36,780 nucleotides of DNA, taken from NCBI GenBank assembly GCA_031288355.1, contig JAITRN010000028.1, positions 1 to 36,780 of the forward strand, given 5' to 3'. The stretch is from Candidatus Opitulatrix roisinitermitis. Its GTDB lineage: Bacteria; Actinomycetota; Actinomycetes; Actinomycetales; Bifidobacteriaceae. The notes below the pieces were generated by a model. The model was not told the origin of the DNA, ran no database searches, and saw nothing but the letters and a program-made list of their open reading frames with translations. Below, piece by piece: positions 23,970 to 31,849 of the stretch (positions are counted from its first letter, which is position 1; each line of letters starts with the position of its first letter). The position numbers and the translations under genes were made by a program.

Positions 23970-26525
23970 CTAAACCTTTATCTGCACGCTGTCAGCCGGC
24001 GCTCCTCCTTCTATCAAAGCATCTTTAGAAGCCTCGTTTTTCACTAAAACCACGTGATTATTCCATACCACATTGGCAAAAAGATTAGAAAATTGCGAGC
24101 CCCTATTAGTCAAATCAGCCGCCGACCAATCAATATTATAAGATAAATTCACATTTCTAAAAATTGACTGAATAGAATAATTTAAGCCAAAATCATTCGG
24201 CAAAACAAAAACTCCTTGAAAGACCGCACCATTAAAAATAAGATTTCCTGAACCTGCGTTCTGAAAAAAGCCGACTGGCAAGGTCCAGCCGCTTGCTATA
24301 GTGGCCTTATAAAACATATTTTCTGTCAAATCTCGCATATAGGAATAACTTTTATAATTTAATTTAAAAGTCGGAACTCTAAAATCAGCTGGAATAACAG
24401 TCTCGGAAAACATCCCTGTACCCTCGCAGTATGAGCAAAAATCATCTGGCAAAATAAAACCGTTCGGAATATTCACTTCCGAAAACATATAACTTACCAA
24501 AGCACGCTCAGCAAAATTTGCTGGAAATGAATAATTCTCTGGGAAAACAGCACCCTTAAACATGTTATCCATACGGAAACTAGTTTTTGGCTCATAAATA
24601 GATTCTGAGCCAAAATTTTCTGGAAACACTAAGCTAGACGGAATTCTAGAATAGGCAAAAGCATAATTTAAATACACTCCTAAATGGTAACCGCTAAAAT
24701 TTTTGGCAAAATTATTAGGTAAATGAAAACCTGCCGGAAAATTAACATTTGCAAAAATTCCGATCAAATCACTAACGTTCATACCAAAATCATCCGGCAA
24801 TGAAAATCCTGGTTCAAAAACAGCTGAATTAAACAAATATCCCATATAAACAGGAGGGTCATATTCAGAATTACTTTGATTTAACAAAAATTTCGGCAAG
24901 GAAAAATCTGCGGGCAGCTTGTCTCCGCTAAACATAGCCTCTGCAGAGCTGCAATTTTGACCAAATTTAGCTGGAAAAACAAAGCCTGACGGAAAAGCAG
25001 AATTTTCAAACATATAGTCCATACTTTTAGCAGTTTGGCCAAAAGTATCTGGATAAATTAGATTATTTATTTTGCCAAAATGATAAAACATATAATTCAA
25101 GGATTTAGCAAAATTAGCATTTAAATGCGTAAGGTCCAATGAAACCCCTTCTCCAAGGTTAAAATTAGAAAAAAGATATTGGGTATTATAATCATCTAGC
25201 AAAACTCCGCCTATTTGACCAATAGTTATTTCGTCCCCATCAACACAAGCCAAAATTGCGCCTGTATCACCGAAAGAGACGTCTATTGGAGAAGAACAAA
25301 TTGGCAAATAATTTATAAATTTAATGCTAATTACAGCCCTTCTGCCAAGCCCTGTATTCAAAAAATTAACTGGATTAGAACTTTCAGTTTTCAAAAATGG
25401 CACAATTTTTAAATCTTGAGATGAATAAGCCATAAATTTAGCCATCTGGGCGCGCGAAACAGTGTTGCTCGGCTTATATTCTCCATCTGGATAACCTGAA
25501 ACAATTGAATCCTTTAAAAGATATGCCACAGCCTCTTTTTCTTCAAAACTAGTCAATTTAGCAGAATCAGTAATCCTATCTAAATATTTATAATATTCAC
25601 CTGGCTCAAAAAATGGCGTTGAAAAATATCGGTAAATCTCTAAAGCTAATTGAAGGCGGGTTATAAATTTACTGCCATAAAAAACCTTATCGCCTTTTTT
25701 GGTACAAGCTTTATATGGTTTGCCTTTAGCTGTGCAGTCATATCCTTGAACAATTTCTCGGCTGGCCACCCATAAAACAGCATTTTTATGCTCATTATTA
25801 GCTAAATCCACAAAAGGGTTTTTTATTCCCGACACAGACGGCTTACCAGCTGAACGATAAATAAATGAAGCCATTTGTTCACGACTAACTTTTGTGTTAG
25901 GGTGATAGCCTCCGTCTTGATAGCCTGTGGTTATTCCATAACTAGCCACCCAATTAATTTGATCTTGCGAATCAGCTGACTGATTGCCTATATCATTGAA
26001 TTGCGGCTTATTAACGGCATTCACATAAATACTAACTGAATCAACTGAAGATCTCTTTACGTCACCAACACTGCGCCCTATTGAATATACATTTGCTCTA
26101 TAGTTGCCCGTAGCCACATTATTAAAAGTATATTCAGTGATGGAGCTATATATCCTTGAAGTCCTATAAGCATTTTTAAATGTCCAGTTAATATCACTTG
26201 TTGAAAGAGTGTTGCATAAACGAAAAGCAATTGATTCTTGATCATAATCCGGCGGCGTTTGTAAATTTATTTTAACTGAATTGGCGCCAATTTTTGTTAT
26301 TGAAACCGAAAAGTCATCATATGCTTTTGAATTAGCCTCGCTTGAATTAACTTCACTTAAATTACTCGTATTTAAATTAACTGCGCTTGCATTTGGCATA
26401 GACACTGCACTAAATGAAGAAAAACAAAAAACTGCTATTAAACAAAAAACTATTTTTTTGAATAAATTTTTTGAGTAAAAACTATCTTTATATCTATTTA
26501 CTAAATTTATTTTTGAGTTATTCAT
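23970..26525 (-). CDS. SLH-domain surface protein, C-type (copy 2)
   Basis: A secreted protein of 851 aa, the longest of the C-type set. Signal peptide (core VFCLIAVFCFSSFSAVSM), FN3-like domain with an extended first loop (INWTFKNAYRTSRIYSS) and its own Cys, SLH domains at about 172-370 including DCTAKGKPYKACTK, module LPICSSPIDVSFGDTG, LRR region and the cap ALIEGGAPADSVQIKV. The first gene of a two-gene operon with copy 1 downstream. ATG 26525 is preceded by AAAGGATAGCG and a perfect TATAAT promoter. The hydrophobic LRR framework (FxxPxxFG) is kept, while loop residues differ from copies 1 and 3-5. Confidence 0.88.
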   Translation of the reverse strand: MNNSKINLVNRYKDSFYSKNLFKKIVFCLIAVFCFSSFSAVSMPNASAVNLNTSNLSEVNSSEANSKAYDDFSVSITKIGANSVKINLQTPPDYDQESIAFRLCNTLSTSDINWTFKNAYRTSRIYSSITEYTFNNVATGNYRANVYSIGRSVGDVKRSSVDSVSIYVNAVNKPQFNDIGNQSADSQDQINWVASYGITTGYQDGGYHPNTKVSREQMASFIYRSAGKPSVSGIKNPFVDLANNEHKNAVLWVASREIVQGYDCTAKGKPYKACTKKGDKVFYGSKFITRLQLALEIYRYFSTPFFEPGEYYKYLDRITDSAKLTSFEEKEAVAYLLKDSIVSGYPDGEYKPSNTVSRAQMAKFMAYSSQDLKIVPFLKTESSNPVNFLNTGLGRRAVISIKFINYLPICSSPIDVSFGDTGAILACVDGDEITIGQIGGVLLDDYNTQYLFSNFNLGEGVSLDLTHLNANFAKSLNYMFYHFGKINNLIYPDTFGQTAKSMDYMFENSAFPSGFVFPAKFGQNCSSAEAMFSGDKLPADFSLPKFLLNQSNSEYDPPVYMGYLFNSAVFEPGFSLPDDFGMNVSDLIGIFANVNFPAGFHLPNNFAKNFSGYHLGVYLNYAFAYSRIPSSLVFPENFGSESIYEPKTSFRMDNMFKGAVFPENYSFPANFAERALVSYMFSEVNIPNGFILPDDFCSYCEGTGMFSETVIPADFRVPTFKLNYKSYSYMRDLTENMFYKATIASGWTLPVGFFQNAGSGNLIFNGAVFQGVFVLPNDFGLNYSIQSIFRNVNLSYNIDWSAADLTNRGSQFSNLFANVVWNNHVVLVKNEASKDALIEGGAPADSVQIKV

Positions 26526-26565
26526 AATCGCTATCCTTTATTGGCCTTTATATTTACTAATAATC

Positions 26566-26593
26566 ATTATACTATGATTTAACAATAATTCAA
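26566..26593 (-). promoter_or_regulatory. Promoter of the copy 2-copy 1 operon, with T10 tract
   Basis: Coding strand: a T10 tract (complement of 26592-26601) running into TTGAAT (26588-26593), a 16-base spacer and TATAAT (26566-26571). The leader of about 35 bases ends in AAAGGATAGCGATT before ATG. Confidence 0.75.
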
Positions 26594-26604
26594 AAAAAAA
26601 ACAA

Positions 26605-26687
26605 TTTTTGGAATTTATTTATAACAAAAATATTATTAATCCATAAAAAATAAATTGCGAAAAACTTTCCTAAACCTTTATCTGCAC
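26605..26687. repeat. 83-bp segment duplicated at 29264-29346
   Basis: The last codons and downstream flank of copy 3 match the corresponding segment of copy 4 with one mismatch (TTTATTTATA versus TTTGTTTATA) over 83 bases. It includes a conserved TTATAAAC-AATT-CCAAAAAT block upstream of the next promoter. Identity outside the coding part points to recent duplication, gene conversion or a conserved regulatory role. Confidence 0.85.
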
Positions 26688-29180
26688 ACTATCGGCTGGA
26701 GCTCCGCCAGCTATCAAAGCATCTTTAGAAGCCTGATTTTTCACTAAAACCACATGACCGTTCCACACTACGTCAGTAAAAAGATTTTTCAGATTTGGCC
26801 CTTTATCGGTTAAATCAGCCGCCGACCAATCAATATTATAAGATAAATTTACACTTTTAAAAATTGACCGAAGAGGATAATTTACTCCAAAATCGCTCGG
26901 CAAAACAAAAGGACCTTGAAAAATAGAGCCGTTAAAAAAAGAGAACCCTGACTTTGCACTCTCAAAAAAGCCAACTGGTAAAGTCCAGCCATCCGCTATA
27001 GTGGCCCTTTCAAACATATTATCTTTCGGGTCATATCCCTCTTGGTAACTTTCATAACTGAATCTAAAAGTTGGGACTCTAAAATCGGCTGGAATAACAG
27101 CATTTGAAAACATTCTTGGACCTCGGCAATATGAACAAAAATCATCCGGCAAAGTAAAGCCTCTGGGAATTGTCACGTCTGAAAACATATAATCTACCAA
27201 AGCATGCTCACCAAAATTCGCCGGAAATAAATAATTTTCTGGAAAAACGGTCCCATGAAATATATTGCGCATATAAGAACCTGGAGCAAAATTATCTGGA
27301 AAAACTAGACTAGACGGAATTGAAGAATAGGCAAAAGCATAAGATAAATTAAGTTCCCCTCTTTTGGAAAAAGCGTCAAAATTTTTCGGCAGATGAAAAC
27401 CTGCCGGAAAATTGACATCTGCAAACATGTATGCCATGCTTGAAACGTTTGTGCCAAAATCATCTGGCAAGGAAAATCCTGGCGCAAAATCAGCTGATTC
27501 AAACATATGCTCCATACTAACACCCGCACTAACATTAAAAACTTTTTGATTTAGGATACCCTTCGGAAACGAAAAATTCGTAGGAATTGCGGCTGATTTA
27601 AACATGCCGTCTACCCGTTCGCAATTTTGACCAAATTTAACTGGAAAAACAAAACCTGGTGGAAAAACGGCATTCTCAAACATATATGACATATTAAAAG
27701 CATTTTCGCCAAAATCATCTGAAAAACTTATACTATTTATTTTGCCAAAATTATAAAACATATGATCCAGCGATTTTGCAAAATCAACATTTAAATGCAT
27801 AAGATCTAATGAAATTCCTGAATCAGGATTAAAATTAGAAAACAGATATTGACTATCATAGTTATCTGGCATAACTCCACCTATTTGTCCAATAGTTATT
27901 TCACCACCATTAACGCAAGCTAAAATTGCCCCTGTATCACTATAAGAAACATCTATCGGGGAAAAGCAATTCGGCAAATAGTCTATAAATTTAATACTAG
28001 TTATAGCACTTCTGGCAACTCCTGTATTCAAAAAATTAACTGGATCAGAATCTTCAATTTTTAAAAATGGCACAACTCCTAAATCTTGTGATGAATAGGC
28101 TATAAATTTAGCCATCTGAGCTCTTGAAACGGTGTTGTTCGGTTTATATTCCCCATCTGGATAGCCCGAAACAATTGAATCTTTTAAAAGATATGCCACA
28201 GCCTGCTTTTGTTCAGCGGTAGTCAATTTAGCAGAATCAGTAATTTTCTCTAAATACACATTACTAACACCCCGCGACCCAAAATATCTGTAAATTTCTA
28301 AAGCTAATTGCACGCGAGTTATAAATTTGCTGCCAGAAAAAACCTTGTCGCCTTTTTTGGTGCAAGCTTTATATGGTTTGCCTTTAGCTGTACAGTCATA
28401 TCCCTGCACAATTCTTAAACTCGCCGCCCACAAAACAGCGTTTTTATGTTCATTGTTAGCCAAATCCACAAAAGGATTTTTTATTCCGGAAACAGATGGG
28501 CTGCCAGCTGAACGGTAAATAAATGAAGCCATTTGTTCGCGGCTGACTTTTGTGCTAGGATGATAGCCTCCGTCTTGATAACCTGTGGTTATTCCATAAC
28601 TAGCTATCCAATTAATCTGCTCTTGGGAGTCCGCTGGCTGAGTGCTTATATCATTAAATTGCGGTCTTGTGACAGTGTTCAAATAAATACTTAATGAATC
28701 TGCTGATTCGTAGTACATTCGATTCCTTTCATCAGGACTGGAAGAGCTTACCCATGCTTTATAATTACCTGTCATTACATTGCTAAAAGTATATTCAAAT
28801 ACATTTCCATATAACGTTGCTGACCGATAAAAATTACTTTGGTAGAGAGAATTATTCAGATAAAAGTAAATACTTGTTTGATCATAATCTGACGGAGTAT
28901 GAAAATTTATTTTAACTGAATTGCTGCCAATTTTTGTTATTGAAACCGAAAATTCGTCAGCCGCTTTTGAATTAGCCTCACTTGAACTAGTCGCACTTGA
29001 ACTAGCCGCAGTTGAATTAACCATATTCAAATTAACAGCATTCGCTTTGGGCGCAGATACTGCGCTAAATGAAGAAAAGCAAAAGATGGCTATTAAACAA
29101 AAAGCTAATTTTTTGAATACATTTTTTGGATAAAAAAAGCCTTTATATTTATTTATTGAATTTATTTTTGGATTGTTCAT
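26670..29180 (-). CDS. SLH-domain surface protein, C-type (copy 3)
   Basis: A secreted protein of 836 aa. The signal peptide ends at about PKANA and is followed by a Ser/Ala-rich low-complexity linker (STAASSSATSSSEANS) longer than in copies 4 and 5. Then come the FN3-like domain (SVSITKIGSNSVKINFHT to YESADSLSIYLN), SLH1 (GITTGYQDGGYHP), SLH2 with DCTAKGKPYKACTK, SLH3 (SIVSGYPDGEYKP), the module LPNCFSPIDVSYSDTG, the LRR region and the cap ALIAGGAPADSVQIKV. It is transcribed alone, with promoters both upstream and in the gap to copy 2. ATG 29180 follows AAGGTGTAGATT. Confidence 0.88.
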   Translation of the reverse strand: MNNPKINSINKYKGFFYPKNVFKKLAFCLIAIFCFSSFSAVSAPKANAVNLNMVNSTAASSSATSSSEANSKAADEFSVSITKIGSNSVKINFHTPSDYDQTSIYFYLNNSLYQSNFYRSATLYGNVFEYTFSNVMTGNYKAWVSSSSPDERNRMYYESADSLSIYLNTVTRPQFNDISTQPADSQEQINWIASYGITTGYQDGGYHPSTKVSREQMASFIYRSAGSPSVSGIKNPFVDLANNEHKNAVLWAASLRIVQGYDCTAKGKPYKACTKKGDKVFSGSKFITRVQLALEIYRYFGSRGVSNVYLEKITDSAKLTTAEQKQAVAYLLKDSIVSGYPDGEYKPNNTVSRAQMAKFIAYSSQDLGVVPFLKIEDSDPVNFLNTGVARSAITSIKFIDYLPNCFSPIDVSYSDTGAILACVNGGEITIGQIGGVMPDNYDSQYLFSNFNPDSGISLDLMHLNVDFAKSLDHMFYNFGKINSISFSDDFGENAFNMSYMFENAVFPPGFVFPVKFGQNCERVDGMFKSAAIPTNFSFPKGILNQKVFNVSAGVSMEHMFESADFAPGFSLPDDFGTNVSSMAYMFADVNFPAGFHLPKNFDAFSKRGELNLSYAFAYSSIPSSLVFPDNFAPGSYMRNIFHGTVFPENYLFPANFGEHALVDYMFSDVTIPRGFTLPDDFCSYCRGPRMFSNAVIPADFRVPTFRFSYESYQEGYDPKDNMFERATIADGWTLPVGFFESAKSGFSFFNGSIFQGPFVLPSDFGVNYPLRSIFKSVNLSYNIDWSAADLTDKGPNLKNLFTDVVWNGHVVLVKNQASKDALIAGGAPADSVQIKV

Positions 29181-29221
29181 AATCTACACCTTCTATTGAC
29201 CTTTATATTTTACTAAAACAA

Positions 29222-29249
29222 TTTATACTATGGTTTAACGATAATCCAA
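29222..29249 (-). promoter_or_regulatory. Promoter of copy 3, with T13 tract
   Basis: Coding strand: a T13 tract (complement of 29248-29260), whose last two T start TTGGAT (29244-29249), then a 16-base spacer and TATAAA (29222-29227). This is the longest T tract among the array promoters. Confidence 0.7.
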
Positions 29250-29263
29250 AAAAAAAAAAACGA

Positions 29264-29346
29264 TTTTTGGAATTTGTTTATAACAAAAATATTATTAATC
29301 CATAAAAAATAAATTGCGAAAAACTTTCCTAAACCTTTATCTGCAC
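29264..29346. repeat. 83-bp segment duplicated at 26605-26687
   Basis: Partner of the segment after copy 3. It covers the end of copy 4 and the start of the gap to copy 3, with a single base difference. Confidence 0.85.
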
Positions 29347-31836
29347 TCTATCAGCTGGTGCTCCGCCAGCTATCAAAGCATCTTTAGAAGCTTGATTTTT
29401 CACTAAAACCACGTGATTATTCCACACCGTGTTAGTAAAGAGATTTGAAAAATTTGAGCCTTTATTAGCCAAATCAGCCGCCGACCAATCAATATTATAA
29501 GATAAATTCACATTCATAAAAATTGAATAAAGACGATAATTTATTCCAAAATCACTTGGCAAAACAAAAGGGCCTTGAAAAATTGTGCCATTAAACATAT
29601 CTGACAAATAACTCGCTTTTGACATAAAGCCAACTGGCAAAGTCCAGCCGCTAGCTATAGTGGCCCCCTCAAACATATTATCTTCCAAAGATGTTGAAAG
29701 CCAAACAAAACTAAAAGTCGGAATTCTAAAGTCAGCCGGAATAACAGCCTGTGAAAACATTCCCTCACCGCTACAAAGTTCACAAAAACCATCTGGCAAA
29801 GTAAAACCGCTTGGAATATTCACTCCTGAAAACATATGTCCCGCATCAGCGAGTTTAGCAAAATTTTCAGGAAACGAATAATTCTCTGGGAAAACGGCGC
29901 CCTGAAAAATATTCCACATGGAAAAGGTTAACTGCTTATCAGAAATATATGAGCCAAAATTTTCTGGAAAAACTAAACTGGACGGAATCCTAGAATAGGC
30001 AAAAGCAGAATTTAAACGTATTTCTCTGTTAAATCCACTAGAAAATGTAGCAAAATTTTTCGGAAGCTGAAAGCCGGCCGGAAAATTAACATTTCTGAAA
30101 ATACTGTTCATATAAACAGCATTAACACCAAAATCATCTGGCAATGAAAAACCCGACTCAAAAACAGCTGAATCAAACATATTTGACATATCAACTAAAA
30201 AGCCAGCTTCAAGATTATCTTTATTTAGCAAAAATTGTGGCAAAGAAAAACCCGCCGGCAGCGTGGCTCCGCGGAACATGCCGGCAGCGGATGTGCAATT
30301 TTGCCCGAATTTAGCCGGAAAAACAAAACCTGACGGAAAAACAGTGTTTGCAAACATACTCCCCATATTTTCAGCATTTTGACCAAAAGTGTCCGTATAA
30401 ATTAAATTATTTATTTTGCCAAAATGATAAAACATAGAATTTAATTCTTTTGCGAAATTAGCATTTAAATGTGCCAAATCTAATGAAACTCCTAGATCAG
30501 AATTAAAATTAGAAAAAAGATATTGACTATCATAATCATCTAGCATAACCCCGCCTATTTGGCCAATAGTTATTTCACCGCCATTCACACAGGCTAAAAT
30601 TGCCCCTGAATCGCCAAAAGAAACGTCTATTGGGGAAGAGCAAACTGGTAAATAATCTATAAATTTAATGCTAGTTATAGCGTTTCTGGCAACTCCTGTA
30701 TTCAAAAAATTGACGGGAGAGGAATTTTCAATTTTCAAAAATGGCACGACTTGCAAATCTTGGGATGAATAAGCCATAAATTTAGCCATCTGGACGCGCG
30801 AAACAGTGTTATTCGGTTTATATTCCCCATCCGGATAACCCGAAATAATTAGATCTTTTAAAAGATAGGCTACAGCTTTTTTTTGTTCATCACTAGCTAA
30901 TTTAGCAGAATCAGTGATCTTGTTTAGATATTTGGTAATATCATCTCTATGAAGATCAGGTGATCCAAAATATCGGTAAATCTCTAAAGCTAATTGAGCG
31001 CGAGTTATAAATTTGCTGCCATAAAAAATCTTAGCACCATTTTTGGTGCAAGCTTTATATGGTTTGCCCCTAGCTGTGCAATCATATCCCTGAACTATTC
31101 CTCGGCTAACAGCCCATAAAACAGCGCTTTTATGTTCATTATTAGCTAAATCCACAAAAGGATTTTTTATTCCCGACACAGACGGCTTGCCGGCAGAACG
31201 ATAAATAAATGAAGCCATTTGTTCGCGGCTGACTTTTGTGTTAGGATGATAGCCCCCATCTTGATAGCCAGTAGTTATTCCATAGCTGGCTATCCAATTG
31301 ATTTGCTCTTGGGAATCCGCTGGCTGAGCGTTTATATCATTAAATTGCGGCTTGTCAACAGCATTTATATAAATACCGACTGATTCAAATGAACTTACCG
31401 TTATGTCCGCAGAGCCATCGCGCGGATCAGAACGCACGCTGGCCTTATAATTGCCCGCAGCTACATTAGCAAAAGTGTATTCAGTGGCACCGCCTTCAGA
31501 TATCCAGTTAGTATAACTGGAGTCATTTAGCATAGTATTATGTAGAAAAAAACCAGTTGACCCTTGTTCATAACCTGCTGGAGTATAAAAATTTATTTTA
31601 ACTGAGTTGCTGCCAATTTTGGTTATTGAAACCGAGAATTCATCAGCCGCTTTTGAATTAGCCGCACTTGAACTAACCATATTCAAATTAACAGCATTCG
31701 CCTTTGGTGCAGACACTGCGCCGAATGAAGAAAAGCAAAAGATGGCTATTAAACAAAAAGCTAATTTTTTGAATACATTTTTTGAGCAAAAACTAGCTTT
31801 ATATTTATTTGCTAAATTTATTTTTGGATTGTTCAT
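29329..31836 (-). CDS. SLH-domain surface protein, C-type (copy 4)
   Basis: A secreted protein of 835 aa. Signal peptide (core LAFCLIAIFCFSSFGAVSA), a short Ser linker, FN3-like domain with its own loop set (HNTMLNDSSYTNWISEGG, RSDPRDGSADITVSS), SLH domains with GYDCTARGKPYKACTKNG in the second, module LPVCSSPIDVSFGDSG, LRR region (MFANTVFPSGFVFPAKFG) and cap ALIAGGAPADRVQIKV. The gap to the upstream copy 5 is 13 bases, and the ribosome site AAGGG overlaps the upstream stop (GTT TAA GGG), so it is translationally coupled and the last gene of the D-C5-C4 operon. The signal peptide and C-terminal DNA are almost identical to copies 3 and 5. Confidence 0.88.
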   Translation of the reverse strand: MNNPKINLANKYKASFCSKNVFKKLAFCLIAIFCFSSFGAVSAPKANAVNLNMVSSSAANSKAADEFSVSITKIGSNSVKINFYTPAGYEQGSTGFFLHNTMLNDSSYTNWISEGGATEYTFANVAAGNYKASVRSDPRDGSADITVSSFESVGIYINAVDKPQFNDINAQPADSQEQINWIASYGITTGYQDGGYHPNTKVSREQMASFIYRSAGKPSVSGIKNPFVDLANNEHKSAVLWAVSRGIVQGYDCTARGKPYKACTKNGAKIFYGSKFITRAQLALEIYRYFGSPDLHRDDITKYLNKITDSAKLASDEQKKAVAYLLKDLIISGYPDGEYKPNNTVSRVQMAKFMAYSSQDLQVVPFLKIENSSPVNFLNTGVARNAITSIKFIDYLPVCSSPIDVSFGDSGAILACVNGGEITIGQIGGVMLDDYDSQYLFSNFNSDLGVSLDLAHLNANFAKELNSMFYHFGKINNLIYTDTFGQNAENMGSMFANTVFPSGFVFPAKFGQNCTSAAGMFRGATLPAGFSLPQFLLNKDNLEAGFLVDMSNMFDSAVFESGFSLPDDFGVNAVYMNSIFRNVNFPAGFQLPKNFATFSSGFNREIRLNSAFAYSRIPSSLVFPENFGSYISDKQLTFSMWNIFQGAVFPENYSFPENFAKLADAGHMFSGVNIPSGFTLPDGFCELCSGEGMFSQAVIPADFRIPTFSFVWLSTSLEDNMFEGATIASGWTLPVGFMSKASYLSDMFNGTIFQGPFVLPSDFGINYRLYSIFMNVNLSYNIDWSAADLANKGSNFSNLFTNTVWNNHVVLVKNQASKDALIAGGAPADRVQIKV

Positions 31837-31849
31837 ATTATTTTTTCCC

